From NCBI RefSeq assembly GCF_963576545.1, contig NC_083656.1, positions 6,824,311 to 6,888,310 on the forward strand: a stretch of 64,000 nt of DNA. The letters run 5' to 3'. This document shows, in pieces, positions 24,779 through 39,462 of the stretch. How positions within the stretch are numbered: position 1 is the first letter of the stretch; every line of letters begins with the position of its first letter. Source of the stretch: Limanda limanda (taxonomy: Eukaryota; Chordata; Actinopteri; Pleuronectiformes; Pleuronectidae). The position numbers and the translations under genes are program-made. Below the pieces are notes generated by a model. That model saw nothing but the letters and a program-made list of their open reading frames with translations. It was not told the DNA's origin and made no database searches.

Positions 24779-27700
24779 GACTGTTATCTCCGGTCCCGGT
24801 CCTGTGCACAATATTTACATCAAAATTAAACGAAATAAGAAATGAAATTAGATAAATAACTCGTCTCCCGTGTCCTGACGCACTGCATAAAACTCCCGGA
24901 GGATGAATCACAGCATTGTTCACACATGATGTGTTTTCCATGTTGTCGTACAAAGGGGTCTGGGGGGTTTAGAGCGATAATGAAGTTTTAAATTACATGA
25001 TTCTTTACTTAAGGTGGAAAATGTGCTTCATCACCGAATCATTTAACACTTTTTTCTTTTTACAAGGTCGACATTTTTCTACAGTGCTTAAAATCCAAGG
25101 ACTTCTTCACTTCTTTTAATTGCAGCGCTGTTGCCAAACTAAATGGGATGTGAGGTTTCAAGTGATATTTCAAGTGAAAAGCTTTAAGCCTCTTTGTTTC
25201 TTTGATAATTTCCAATACATGAACTCAGGAGCTCAAGAGTTTTTAAATTTTATTTTATTGACACAAATCATGTCTGAAAACATCTTTAAGATTAACTAAT
25301 AATGTAATATTGTTAGATTATTATGGTGTTTTGCTTCCTGCCTCATGAAACGCTGCTTTCCCCTGATCTTTTTGCTTGAGAGCATTTATACAAAAGGCCC
25401 TCAGGAAACATTTATGTTGTCTGAACAGTCTTAACCTTAAACATCAACCCCTCCATTGGTCCAATCATGCGGACTGCAGGGGGCGCCGCTGCTCACGTGC
25501 GTTTCTCTGAGCGGTCCACACCCACTGTTTTTCACATTGAGCGAGGCCAAATTAAACTCTGTGGAAATTCATTTCAAATGCACAGTTCCTGGAATACCTG
25601 TTGAGTGAAATTAACTGCAGTGCCCCCCCCAAAGGGTCTGAGGAAGGAGAGGTGAGACAAATTTGATTGCTCATTTAATTACATTTTGTGGTCATATACT
25701 AGTAAACCTTATTCACACTGGTTTTATATAATATCTTATAATACTCTAAGATGCAAAGGGAATAGTGAAACGACTGCTCGGATAGAAAAACAATATGAGA
25801 ATCCATAGAGTGAGTTCATAACACATTTTTCTGATTATTGTTATATTTTAGAAGTAGATTTACAGGCATTGATTTGCTCCGTTTATTCAAAAAAGACTTC
25901 CTCTTCGAATGAAAGATGATTAAATTCATAACTCTGTGGTACGTTGTTGTCTGGTCCCGACGATAATGGAAAGTAATTCCATCTGACCATGGTCGCGTCC
26001 TTAAAACTCATTTATTCTTCATATTCCATTTGGTTTCAGCGAAAATATTCATCATGAGTTAACGTCCAAATAATATTTGTCTGGATTTGATTTTTGCAGC
26101 GAGGGGCGACGGTGATAGATCGTTCTCGGAGCAGCTTTTGGCGTCAAATACATAATATATATGACTCATAGAAGCAGTGTTGCTATTGAATATGTTCCGT
26201 GGTTTAAGCCTCATGTTTGAAATGTTTAATGAGTCATTGTGTCATTTTGACTGAGTGCCCATGGTTTCTGCTTTTATGGTGATGTGATGCAGCGTTAGTT
26301 TACTGTACGATAAGGGAGTAAATATTGTCTCTCGGCTTTCTGTTGAAGGTTGAATGTTAAAGTTCAAAGGTTAGGAGCGAGGATAAGAAAAGGTCATCAA
26401 AACAGATTAATCCATTCTTACAAAAGCACAGGGATTTGTGTAACTGCTAAGAAAATCTCTATTCATCTAATTGGTTTCTAGGAAGAGGATTTCATACAAC
26501 ATACGACCTTCTATGTCGATCAATCTGCCATTCAGACAAACTGTGGATTCTAATTGAAAAGCCATTGAGAAGATAAACTGCTGAGCGACACTTGATCTCA
26601 AGATGATGACAACGACCTAATTAGCTTATCCTGTGATAATGATTCCAACAGGTTCACACACAGAAAGGACAACAGAGCTGTGATGGATCTCACTGAGAGA
26701 ACATCTCTCAGGTGGTGCATGAAGAAGCTTCTTCCTCTTGAACCCTTCCAGCTGCAGTCGGTCCTGAATCCCACATTAAGAGCTGAGTATCTTTCCAGCT
26801 TCATTCCCATGCAGACGCTCAGAGAGCCAGACAGCCGGACAAGGAGAAGTGGGTTCCAGGAGGAAGGAGGAAGGCCCCTGCACGATTACACAACAATGGA
26901 GGATGAACTTTTTGGCAAGGACATCATGTGAGGAGACTCACTCATGATGAATGTTCTCTCCTACACGTGTGGACCAGTTCTTCTTTTTCGGGATTGCCCT
27001 TCAAGCACGACTCAGTCCCGATGATCCATCTCACGTGATTCTTTGTGTGAAATAAGCAGGGCATCGTTGTTGCTGTGATGCGTCTCTAAGTAATTCCACT
27101 TTGTTGTACTACAAAAGGATCCTGTCACAAATGTGACTTTGGAGCAATAGATTTTTGGGTCAATTTTCAATGCCGTCGCAAGCTCTGCTCTACTTTAATA
27201 CTTCCTCGGAGCAGATTAAGATAAGCATCTTCCTTCCTGTCCTGAATTCAATGAGATGACAACCCCTCTCGTGGCCCTGAGTCTGACAAGAGGGAAAAGC
27301 CGGGCTGTGATATGTCTTGCTCAAACAAAGTGGAACTGAATTTCAATAGGCCTGACCAGGGGTCAGAATTAACTGAGCCTAACCTAGATCCACAGACTTC
27401 CAAGCACACAGAAGAAAACCTTGCTGAATAACCTCACAAAAGGCTGAGGATAATTAAGTGGGACTGGAAGTGTTTTTAAAAAGGCGGTGGCTGCCGTGCG
27501 AAGCTTTTCAATGGGACTTTTCCCTGATGCCAGGATTCTGCAGATTCACGTCACTGTCAATGCCCGACTGGCTTTGTGAGTTCTGTGTTGTCTGCTTCAA
27601 TCCAGGAAAAAGACAGATATGTATATGTAGAGGTATGAGATAAATACATATATATGTCAGGACACGTTGTACCTTCAACAAGGTTGTCATGTTTTCACTT

Positions 27701-29339
27701 TATTCGTTACTTATCAGGATAACGTTAAAGCTACTGGATCAATTATCCGGAAACCTGTTGGAGGGATGTGGTATGACATGTACATGCTCGACTGACAGGT
27801 ACACAATCTAAAAAAGTGAAAGATGCATGCAACTTGAGGAGCTGCAGCCGAAACTATGAGGTCTGCGTGGATGGTAACAACTTTACGGACAAGATTGACA
27901 AGCGAACAAATATTGTATTATTTAACTTCAGCCATATGCAGGCAATTGTGGATTTAATGAGCAACTGTAAACTCAAGAACTTCTTTTCTAGAAGCAGTTG
28001 CACAAAATATCTAAAGACTCACTGAAGCCTGAATAGAGTTCAGCAGGAGAATGAACCCCCCCCCCGATGCGATCCGATTTTCTGTTTACAACACAAACTG
28101 TGAGCACAAGGGGTCAGCGCGTGTCCCACCGAGGTCGCGGTTCGGTTGCTCATTTAGGCGGCGTGAAATATTATTCAGTGGTTTCAGTGAGTGTCAACCA
28201 CCTCCGTGTCACAGCGGATTTATAGCAGGAATCAAGGAGCTCTCTGTGGCCAATTCAAACTCCCCTGCACCGTATTGATCTGTCACTGACATGGCTGTAA
28301 CACAGGACACTGGTGCTAATGGAGGGCGATAAAGCAACTATAAAGCCGCTGGAGCTCGCTAGCGCATCACTGTAAAAAGACTGATAGCGGCAAACAAGGG
28401 CTGCACGACGGCTGGAAGACTCACACAGAGGATTTTATACAGTTTCTTTTTCCTATTTTTTTCTCCACGCTGCCTTCCATAAACACAAAGAGGCGTTTTA
28501 TGGATTCTTTGTGAGGATGACAATGAGAAAGCATCTCACCACAGAGAGCAACAAAATGTAAAGTGTACAATTTGGGGGTCTTTTATGGTCTTGGGAGACT
28601 GTGAGCTCAGCGTACGTGGTTGCTTTGCACTCGAGCCTTAAATATGCATGTGCCGAGAGCTCGGTGCGGGGAAAAATAGTTGGCCTTTTTTGTTTGTTTA
28701 CCATGTCTCAGGGGAATTTCCGTAAAAATGGCTGGAGAAAGCTAATTGCATTTTTTTTGTTACTCCTAACCTTTCACATTCGGATGCATGTAACTTCCTG
28801 CAATTACACTATGTGCCAAAGGATATGTGATTTTCCCATTAGATTTCAGTAATCTGCTCCCCTTGGAATATATCCACGGTTATGTGCAGTACACAGGCTC
28901 CCGCGCTATTAAACTCTTAATTTGAAAAGTTTCTTTGCCAAATCTTGTTTCTGTCAGGGCTCGGTTAGCATCACCCATGAAACGCGCCGCCTGAGAAATA
29001 GCGGTGGGATAATTATTGATTGCCGGGGAGGAAGTTCAATTTCACATTCACTCCGGCGCTGCAGAGTAGAACTCAATGATGCATCAGCTCTGGTCTGTCC
29101 AGTTCTACAATCATATTTACCACCAATCCTATAACAAGTGTGAGCACGTATATTTACCGCATATAATTTACGACAGAGGGCTGTATAAGAAGGACACAAC
29201 ATAACATTGGGTAACTCACAAGTGACAGATTAAAGTAAGAATTTTCAAAACTGAATCAGATTTGATCAAACTACTTTTATTTCTGCGGATCAAGCTCCAA
29301 AACAATGTCCTGCTCCATGTCCAGAATGAATCGAACCAG
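24779..29339. other. Non-coding stretch
   Basis: Nothing firm. An 83-codon frame at 26680-26931 (plus strand) has a mixed amino-acid make-up, but no recognisable domain and no splice context I trust. Confidence 0.45.
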
Positions 29340-29560
29340 AAAGACCAAAGATGCAAAGACTGTATAAAGGTTGACAAGGCTCCACTACCTTGTTCAGAAG
29401 TGAAGAGAGGAGCTTCCATCTTGTGATATGGAAATAGTGTCAGTGGGGTATGAAGCCTTTGGATCAAGGTGCCGCCGATTCGACCAATCGTGAGTCAATC
29501 TCAGCATGTCAATCATGACACCTCAGTTTTATGTCGCGAATACTAATTGAAACAACACTT
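29340..29560 (+). repeat. Probable teleost dispersed repeat fragment
   Basis: GACTGTATAAAGGTTGACAA, GCTTCCATCTTGTG, GAAGCCTTTGGATCAAGGTG, GACCAATCGTGAGTCAATCT and GTCAATCATGACACCTCA occur in an order that resembles a fish repeat known to me. There is no internal second copy to confirm it. Confidence 0.4.
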
Positions 29561-32124
29561 TACAGACACATAAACATGCGTCAGTGCGAAAAGAAATTCC
29601 GTAAACAACAAAACACATCTGAGAGTGTGATGTAATGCAGGTGGTCCTAACACAATGCATGCTGGTCCTAACACTCATCCAGCGCTGCAACACGTCACCA
29701 GTTCACGTGACCTTAAACAAAACGGGAGCGAACTGCAGGTTAAAACTTCCCACATAGTATTTATGCATCAAAGAATCTCAGGTAACCTTGAATTGTAGGC
29801 ATCTGTGTAACTAGGATTTTCGCCGTCGCAGGTTGAACAGAAAAGATTTGCTGCTCACGGTGAGAGGAGAACAGCTGATTGAAACATATGTTCAGGATGC
29901 ATAATATACATATGTTATAAATAAATAAGTCTATGGTGTAGACGGAGCACCGGAGCCAGACAGAGATTAGAAACAACTCAACTGCAAATCCTCAAGGAAA
30001 AATAAAACTACTATTCTAGTCAAGGATTTTATGAGAGCACAAAGGTAGTTAGACAGATCTGCAGTGACGACAGTTCCATTTATCCATGGACGATAAACTG
30101 TTTATTGTCTTTCAGGTACAGTCTCTTTGCTCCGAGACAAACGTTGGTTGCACTTTTCACATCCAACCATATTTTCAAACCGTAAGTCTGTCTCGGTTTC
30201 AGGATATAATCGCCCAGCAGATAATAGTGACTGAAAAAAGCTTTTGGAAACTCGCACATAAGTTGAGCTGTGCTTAAGAATAGAAGAACACACAAAACCT
30301 TAAATTGACTACTATTACACCCCCCCTCCTCCTTCTCTGCAGTGCCATCGATAGCTCTTATTTCTCAAAGACTCTCTGCAGTGTTAAAAGGAGGGACGAT
30401 ATAGATTTCTATTAAGATGGCGGAGCAAATTTTATGTTTCTGGCTCCAAGCCGTCCTGTCAGACTTTTTCACAGCATAGTAACATTCGATAAAGTGTCTA
30501 TTTTTTGCTCCATTTAACTCCCGAGATGCTTCAGCTCAATAAACATCGGGCTTCACACTCTCAGCACCTGGCCAAAGAGCCAGTGGCAACTTTCCCATTC
30601 TTCTTCTCCTCCGCCCTAATCGTGCTCCCTCCACTTGACACCCTGTCTTTGAGAGCTGACTCCATATTTCCAGAATCCACCTCCGTATTCCTCCTCTGTT
30701 CGCTTTCTTCTCCTCTTCCCCATCAGTCCCTGCTGACCCTTTGCTTTCTTAAGCCGTGCAAATTGAGCAAACAGGAGTTCAGCTTGCAGAGAGAAGCCCG
30801 GCTTGTCTGATGACCTCTTCAGCTCTCCTCCTCCTTATCGACATTCATTTCAGACGCAACCACATGTTCCCTCTTCGTCTAATTCCAATCCTGCGCTTCT
30901 TCTATCCCCTGCAAATAACTATCTGTCCATCCTTCACCTGCCTCCACCAGAAGTTAGACGCTGCTCAGAGATCTTTCTCTCAACAGCCGATCGGCCGCGT
31001 CCTCAACTCCTCCCGCACTTCCTCCGCTGACCTTACCGACTTTGGTTTAAATTATCTGTCTCCTCTCCCCACAGATGAGGTCCTGAAACGGATCCACAGT
31101 CTTGCTACTCTTTCCTGATTGCTATCACCAGCACCTCTCCGACTGGAGAGCGATTACAATCTGTCTTGGAGTCAGGTGAAGTGCTGCTGCGGGAACACTT
31201 CACAATAATGGAACTTTACAGGCTTTGGAAAAAAAGAGTGAATCAATATGAAGGATACTGTATTTATAACACTTCAATATCTGCGGTAGAGCATAATCAC
31301 TTTGTATAATAACGCTGACAGTTCCTCTGAGGCGTAAGAGAGGAAAACCAATACTGGTGCATCACCTGTGCTGGATCCCTCCATCCAGTCTGACTTCTGT
31401 GTATTGTTACACCTACAAATACACAACATCCATGTTGACACCGACAGTTCTGCAGTTACATATTGTAGAGATGGTCACTGAGGCTGTTTCTGCCTCTGTA
31501 ATATTCTCAGCATCAACAGTCTTCTGCACAGAAATTAGCTTTGAGCAGCAGAAAGGATAATTCATATTAACACTTTGCTTCTAGTGGACGTACTTAACTT
31601 CACTTTTCCACATGATAGTTTGATAGCTTGTACCATAAATTATCAGCATTAACTGGGATTGATCGCATTTTTCTGATATAAGACACAATGTTAGAAACTA
31701 TGAATGATGAGTAAAGCATAAATAAGAACATGTTTTTAAGTTAAATATATAATATCTAACAATCCTTCATTTAATTGTCTAAAAACGACTTGTCCAGTAA
31801 AACACAAACTCCCATGATCCCACGCTGCCTCCTGACATCATCAAACTAGGTTTTGTTAATTGATTTAGTTTTTTTAAGTATAATATGATGAATAACCTAC
31901 TCAGAGGACGATGTATAAAATGTGTTCAATGCCCCTCACCTCTATGGGGCATTTTAGCATCTCTCAGCTCTTTGTTTCGGTTTCCAGATGCGATAACAGC
32001 TGTTTTCACAAAAAACAACTCTGATGAACATTCCTGCTTATCATGGAGGAGCATCTGGCAGCTGAGGAGATCATTATTTGATTCTTATCTGAAAATCAAT
32101 TCATGCCTCTTGAATATTTGTTCC

Positions 32125-32150
32125 CTTTAAATAGGACCTATTGTGCTCAT
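32125..32150 (+). repeat. Short fish-repeat word 'ttaaataggacctattgtgc'
   Basis: This short word matches the end of a fish repeat as I know it; nothing else of that repeat is recognisable around it. Confidence 0.3.
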
Positions 32151-33760
32151 TTCCTTATTCTCTGTTGTAGATATTAAGTCACGGTGTCACATGTTCATAT
32201 TCAAGATTGCCAAAGTAAAAAAAAAAATAACGCTGTGAATATATGTAAATGCAAATCCCCGCGAGACAAAAGGTTTACTAGGGGCTGCATTAAGCAGGCA
32301 GCCGGAGATAAGGAAAGACTTTTTGAACTGTGCATTTTGCAAAGCTGCCGTGAACAACCAGAATTTAACTACAAAGCTAAGAATACACATTATAAGTAGA
32401 CAATTCATTACAATAATACATGCAAAAGCAATACAGGACACTATTATGAAGTTTGAATTTTGACAATTGCAATGCTCAAAAAGCACCATGAGACAGAAGT
32501 AACTGCTGATCATGAGAGAGAGAGGGTGGGTGGGTGGGTGGGGGGGAAGGGATATAGCTTATATAAGGCCGGGTAAGCAAATCACACACCCATCTGAGCA
32601 GAAATCTACAGTGGCCTCCAGTAACCAGGCACCAACCATAGGCACCCGACGCTAACAGTGAACAGCAGGAGCAACTAGTACCAGTCAGTCTGGCTGGGAG
32701 TGGGGGGGGATCACTTGAGTGTGGTATATAATTCACAAACAGCACGTTTTCTAGATTGAAGACGTGTATAAACACAGGATTAGATACTTCACAATTGAAG
32801 ATAAATGCATCTTGTTACAGACACAATGATACAAAACAGACCTAGACACACATAACGATAAATACAGCAATTTGTTTTTCATTACACTGCAAGGTTTTAT
32901 TTATCTGGTGAAGTGGAACGTGAACAAACAAACAATGATGCCTGGCCATTCAGTTCCATAGTGTTAAATAACAAATAACTACAAATTACTTTTACACTTT
33001 AAATATATCAATGATTGGCTTCTATTTAACAATATTTTAAGTATATTCCATATATTTAAGAAATTTGATACAGGTAACAATATTGACTCAATCCCGTCTC
33101 ACAGAGATTAGTAGTTTGCAACTTGATTTCCATATTTATAAATATAATTAATTGTTAATTTATGTATTTGACAATATCAAATATAGAATGTGAAAATTAG
33201 TGATGCTAGAAAGTCACAAAGTTTGGAGAGTTCCGAGCTCTTTCTTCAGGTCAGGAAAAAGGAAACCATAAAAAGTCCAAACACATGACCACAATCTCTC
33301 CGAACTTTGTCTAAACCTACGAGCGGACGGGTCTGTGGATGCTTGTCTCTGGTGGGAACTTTGAGGATTGTGAATGTTGACAATCCACCTTCTTACCACT
33401 CAGTTAACAGATGTAGCTCTTGATTGATTAAAAACAAAAGTCCGGCCAGTGATTATATTCCCACTACAATAAAACTGTTGGAAGGCAGTTTGGTTGTATC
33501 CGAATGAAATCTGACGGAGACAGGATTACATTACGGCTGCGACCTTATTTTTATCCCAGAGGAAATAACAGCTTTCCAACATTTTTATTGCGGAAATAAA
33601 ATCATATCACACGGCATGGCCTCGTGCACCTTAACATGTTGTTCAGCGCTTGTCATGTCAAAGTGATATTCTGGCTTGGTGAAAAGAAATGACTTCCCAT
33701 ATTAAACGGTAACAGCACTTTGCCAACGTTTTCCTGTCGCTCTCCGGCCAATGAAGAGCT

Positions 33761-33788
33761 CACGGTGAAGTCTCTTCACTTCACCGTG
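33761..33788. repeat. Perfect 11-bp inverted repeat with 6-nt loop
   Basis: CACGGTGAAGT, then CTCTTC, then ACTTCACCGTG. The arms pair completely. No terminator role is implied in a vertebrate intron. Confidence 0.85.
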
Positions 33789-34317
33789 TGATAAACAGCA
33801 TTAGGTGATTTTCCACTTTATTTCCCGAAGAGGCATCTCCGCCGTCAGTTCAACGTCTTCAAAGTCTTATTTGTGGGCGAAATATATTCACATACATGTC
33901 GCTTGCTGGATGATGTTTATTTACGTGTGTAAGTGATCGAAAAAAAATATTGTTTATAACCGTCGTGGAGGATGTAATGTTTTGCGTGGTGGAAAAACAA
34001 CCATTAGCACACAGATATGTGATTATATTTACAGATATGAAACACACGTTCCCACACATTCTTGTAACCTGACATTCATCTCTCTAGCGTGTGATACAAT
34101 GACGCTTCTCTCTTTCCCTCAACACCATTTTTTCGTCCTACTGCTGTTTTCCACACTTGTTGTTCCACACGTTTCCAATCAATATCAGTTCACTTAGCAG
34201 TACACATCACATGCTGTTATTACAATCAAATGTGTTTATTTTATATTTATATTTCAAAGAATGAGACGATCTCTGTGAGGTTTGTTTAATCTCACCTGCG
34301 GTTCCTGTTAATTTGCT

Positions 34318-34335
34318 TCTCTCTCTCTCTCTCTG

Positions 34336-34415
<80 letters not shown>
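34318..34415 (+). repeat. (CT)n microsatellite
   Basis: About 98 bp of CT with two single-base interruptions (CTCTGTCTCTCTGTCT) near the left end. It would be a GA tract in an nrg3 transcript. Confidence 0.97.
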
Positions 34416-34418
<3 letters not shown>

Positions 34419-35371
34419 ACATAGACGCTGATTGGGTCCTCATCACTTTAGTTCATTTGCTGGATGCTAAACTACATGAAACAGATCTGATGTCAGGGAA
34501 CAGGCAGTCATTTATACTTAATTTCACTCAGGGCTGTAAATTAAACCGTTACTGTCACATGTGCATTGCAACCCATGCATAACAAGCTCCAACAAAATGC
34601 CGGTGCATATGACCACGGTCACGGTACATGCGTGCGGCACAGGGAGCATCTGTGCGGAGGAGCGGAGGATAGACTGCCTGGCTGCAGATAAAAGAGACTG
34701 GCTGACAAGGTGGGAGTGAAGGTGGGATGTATGCTGCGCTAAATAAAGAGTCTGGACTTAAACACCTAGACAGCATCTGGCTCCCTAACAATGGTGGGAA
34801 GCTGGTGCACACTGAGGGGCTCCTTTTGTCAAACGGGTCGGTTTCCAATGCGGCTGCCGTTGTTTGTTCCCTCCGCTTGAAAGCAGGCGTGAGTAATCCT
34901 CCAAGCCCCTAATCGATACGTGCATTTGCAGAGAGTCAGTTAAGAGAGACAGGATTATGGCTTTTTTTGCTTTCTGGTTTGAATATTTGTGTTTGGCTGA
35001 GGCTGCATAGACACTAATACATGTCAGGTTTAAAGTGGTGATTTAAGACCAGTTTAAACCCTGACATCTCAATCCAGACGAGCGCTTTGGCTCCGCAAAC
35101 CTGCAAACTCGTCACATGACCATTCACGTACACTGGGCATGTGCGTGCTGGTGTAAACAGGAAGTAGATTGTCGACTCTGCAGTTGGTAGTTCGTAACTG
35201 CGAGTGTGAAACGTAATATCGAGGGTTTCTTTTCCCGACATTCAATGTTTTGCCTTCATCACTTGTAGTCGAGAACCGAAGACCCAATCCGGAAGCTAAT
35301 GCCTGTTCATACTAAAACATGCATGATGTATCTTTTAACTTAAATGCAGTTAGTGTAGATGGAGCCTTATT

Positions 35372-35394
35372 TGTGTGTGTGTGTGTGTGTGTGT
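35372..35394 (+). repeat. (GT)n microsatellite
   Basis: About 23 bp of pure GT. Confidence 0.92.
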
Positions 35395-38300
35395 TAATGG
35401 CCTTTGAATGCTTGTTGTCTTTCCTTCTCAGCTACTTAAGAAAATGACGGTAGGAGTAATCCATAAGATAAGATCACAAATTAAAATGTTGAATGATTTC
35501 TCAGTGGAGTTGGAAAATAATGAACATTTGGGATAATGTGGTTGTGCACCCTTTTAAATTGATAAATGTAACCTGGCATCTTGTAGCGCTTGTAACTTGC
35601 ATAACAAAACAATAAAAAATGTTAAATTTAATTGGAGATTTTGTGTGAATATTATTTCCTAGGAAATCCAGCTGAGAGAAAGAGGGGGAACTTACGTGAT
35701 GGACGACGAGGGTCAATGCAAAGGGTCCGGTCACGATAACAGGTCGTCGGTTACTTTCATTAGAGCCGTCTCCTCGTACCACTGTGCTCTGCCTTCTGAG
35801 GCACATTCACAGTGGTGGTAGATACCGGGACAGATTGTGAATTGATCTGTCATTTCTTCTGTGTTGCTGATGAGCTGGTTTAATGGAGATTTTTACCAAA
35901 TAACAAGCAAAAGATACAGAGGAAAAAAATTGATTTAGAGCAATAATCAAGGTTTTGTTCGCCTTGTGAGGGGAATTGTTGGGAACTGTGGCTTAACTCA
36001 GCAACACAGCACCAGCGTCAGAGTATTTGATCGTGGTTTCATGTTGCTTTCTTTTATTTTGACATGTTTAAAAGAAAGTGAAGCTCTTTAATCCCACTCT
36101 CGTGATTCGAAGAGGCCACTCTCACTCAGACGCTGACCTTTGTGACGGACGGACAGAAGTGCCAACAGGTCTCACGGCCTTTCCTCCCTGCAAGTTCAGA
36201 AATTGGATTATTGGTGTTTTGATTTAAAGCTGGGGTGTCAAGCTGAGAGCACTTGACAATTTCTTTTCACAGCTTCTCCTCCAAAAAAATGTTCGAGAGG
36301 CATCTTTAGCAGATCGGCACAAACACGATAAAGAGGAGCCACCAGCGAATATATATATTTTGAAGTCGATTTTTCATTTCAGCAGAAGTGGCGGGAAAAG
36401 GAGCTGAAGTAAAGTGCCAGCATGGGGTGACATTTATATATTGTTGACTTTGAACAATACAACATAAGAGTAGCTTCACTTTACAGCAGGTAGGAGGTAC
36501 AGACTTGTTCCTGCAGCCTTTTTTACGAGACATCTAATTATAAAACATTTAAAGAACTTATCCACTGAAGCAGCAAACGTGACACTCACTTGAAGATAGA
36601 GTTTAAAAGGTTGCTCAGTGAGAATTCAACAGTTTCCGTAGCGCTTGTCACAGTTGACGTTTCAGCGTCTCTTTGTTTTCTCAGATTCCCAGCAGTTCCA
36701 ATCAACACCCTCATATATTCTGTGCATGGCACGCCGTAATAAGACCGCGGCCAGCTGCTCCTTGTGCACAAACTCATGGGATGCTACACTTGCATTGGCG
36801 GCGGGCCAATGTGAAAAAAAATTATAATAATGAGAGGATCTGGAAAGTTGGGGACAGATAAATTCCCCGGAGCTTAATGCCAAGGGAAGCTGACGTTCTG
36901 CAGGTGGACAGAAAGAAGACGACAAAGCTTTTTCTTCCTCTGCAACTATGAGTCAGACTTATAGAAACTTTTCTAGTCACAAATTAATTAGAGAGAGAGA
37001 GGAACACTGACTGAATAACGATGAGTAATAAATGTTCTTGAGAATATTTCCAACTTTCCCTTGTGCTAAAACTGCATTTCAGTTGCACAGGTGATGTTTC
37101 ACAGTCATCTCACAAAAAAGGGAAATGATCCTCATTCAGTGTCATTGAAATAATGAAAGAGGTTCTGTATCAGAGTTTAGATACCTAGGTTTGGTTTAGT
37201 TGGCTGGGATATCTACTGGATTTTGTAATCCATTTACCGACGTCCATTTTTTAAATTTCGGGCTACACCCCAGGCATAACCGAAACAGATACAGGATGCA
37301 GTTACTGTGGATGCAGCTGCCAAACTCCACCACATACGTCCATCTCAACAATCCAATGTAATATCCTCATTAGAGCTTTGGTTGTGGCTGACATTTCAGA
37401 CACATTTTCTCTTTCCATGCTCATCACTATTAGCGATGAGCTTCTGTTGCATATCAGCTAAAGACCTTGAAAGCAGGGGATCAATGTTTCTCACCTAGGT
37501 GGCAAATCCTATTTTGCAGGTCTTTCTTTTTATCGCTGCATATTAATTGACGCTGCCTTCCGTGTGCATGTTAATCCACATGTGATCACACAGGATGCTC
37601 TGAGATTAGAGGTTGTGACACCGGGAGTCAGGAGGATTATCTCAACCACATCGCTGTGGAAAAAAAAAAAAAACTGTGACTTTTCTTCTGCGATGAAAAT
37701 GTCAAAGGATTTTAAAAAGTTTTTCCACGTTGTTAAAGTATCTGGGGAAGCGACCGCAGTTCTCGATCGTTCCTGACATTATGCACAAGTCTACTCTTCT
37801 ACTTCTACTCTCTTTCTTTCTTCGACTCCGCTCTCACTCTTTTTGGTTCACCGGCAAACTTTTCTGAAAGTGGTTAACTGCTGCGGAATGGATCGGTTTG
37901 CCGTCTCTCTGCACACTGTCTATGGATCTGCGTGTCAGCTGAGGTAATTGGATCATCGATCTGCGCATTCATCCCGTTATTCGTCTCGTCATATGTAGTA
38001 AAATTGCCCTCTCTCCGAAGTTGAGCCGCGTTATACAGTTGGTGTAATTAAGTTCAGCCTCATCAAGTTCAAGCTCCAGCCCCCACATGTAATCAGATTA
38101 CCACCGTCAGTATAACTCAGCAGCGCAGGTTTATTTCTCATGAGTTACTAGTCATTTAATTCACCAATGTATTTATTTATTTGTTTCTCAGTGATCTGGA
38201 CGACTGCTAATAAAGTTAAAAAAAAACAAACACACCAACCTCCCTTAAAAAAAACGTTCACTATTTATAGACAAACACCAGCCACAGGATTTCACTCAGC

Positions 38301-38418
38301 TTCAAGTGTTCAGCGAGAGTTTTAGGGGGTGGGTGCACACTCATTTGCACACATTTGCATGTCATTAGCACTTCAAACCTACAAAACTTGAAAGGCTTTC
38401 CTTGTCAGGACACTCTAA

Positions 38419-38480
38419 TCTCCCTCCCTCTCTCTCCATCCCTCTCTCTCTCCTTCCCTCTCTCTCTCTCTCTTTCCCAG
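38419..38480 (+). repeat. Imperfect CT-rich tract
   Basis: Pyrimidine-only or nearly so for about 60 bp, built from CTCC and CTCT units. Confidence 0.85.
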
Positions 38481-39385
38481 GTCTCTGCTCTCGCGCACGA
38501 GCACTGATTAAGGAAGCTCAGGACATCAATTAGAAAGTTTAACCTTGTGTTCAGACTTATGACAGCTTCCGGAGCATTGACACCCTATGATGTGTTTGTG
38601 TGTTTGTGTTGTGGGTTTATTTAAATCTGGCTGCCTGTGCCACACATTTGATATGCACGACAGAAAAAGCCTCGGTTCACAGGAAAAACACGCACAAAGA
38701 AAAGAGAAGAAAACTTTGACAAGAAGAACTGAATATCAAAAAAAAGGGGGAATGGTAAATAAGAATTTTTTTAGGAAAATACAATTATAGGCGGTAGATG
38801 ATTAAACCATTTGTATTCAGTTAATAAGTTTGTTTTAATGTATCGTTAATCTAAAATCCAGAGTGCCAAACAGACAGTGTTGTGGCATTGAACTCTCCAG
38901 AAATTATCAGGAGTGGCTCGCCAATGTCCGGCTCAGTTGCTCCCAAAGTTCCCTGGAGTCTTTCCCATCAGCCACTTAGTAAAAATTTGGATGCAAAACT
39001 GAAGAAACTCCAAAAAAACAATGACACATAAGCCACCACCAAAGATGTCATCTTGGAAAGACAGCCAGATTTGAGAGCTTTTGCGGTAAGGGCTGGTGAC
39101 GGTGTTGACATATTAATATCAGATGAATTCGTCATGTCCTGCCTCCTGTGTGTTCCACCCAGACGCCACCTCTCACCCCAACGCTCCTGAGATATTCCTG
39201 CTGCAGTCTTTATAGCTAAAAGGGAAAACACTTCTAAAGTCTCGACACAATCTTTGGAATATTCATGTCTGAAAAAACGGCTCGAATGAGTGTTAATTGC
39301 CTGTTAATTGCCTGTCAGGCAAATTATCTAATTTAGTTGAATCAATGATATATTTAAGATCACTTCTAAATAATTTTTCTCCTAT

Positions 39386-39386
39386 T

Positions 39387-39437
<51 letters not shown>

Positions 39438-39462
39438 TGTGTGTGTGTGTGTGTGTGTGTGT
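39386..39462 (+). repeat. (GT)n microsatellite
   Basis: About 77 bp of GT interrupted once by a TACG unit. Confidence 0.97.

Larger units (their letters stand above)
29561..34317. other. Non-coding stretch
   Basis: A pyrimidine-rich part at about 30580-31120 is open in all three plus frames; this is compositional. The inverted repeat at 33761 and GT/GGGT-rich words near 32525-32545 are the only other structures seen. Confidence 0.45.
34416..39385. other. Non-coding stretch
   Basis: It holds a short GT tract at 35372 and a CT-rich tract at 38419. An A run at about 37660-37672 has no LINE or SINE attached. No exon recognised. Confidence 0.45.

Noticed and set aside
24361..24953. Overlapping 100-160 codon frames with Cys-Val and His-Thr runs
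   Set aside because: Produced by the CA/GT microsatellite; the flanks show no domain.
26680..26931. 83-codon frame with mixed composition, considered as an exon
   Set aside because: No recognisable domain, no convincing splice sites, and on the strand opposite to nrg3.
30505..31118. Overlapping 101-, 120- and 75-codon plus-strand frames, considered as a LINE fragment (LSPLPTDEVLKRI vaguely resembles a LINE linker)
   Set aside because: The region is pyrimidine-rich and open in all frames. The resemblance is short and not followed by reverse-transcriptase motifs.
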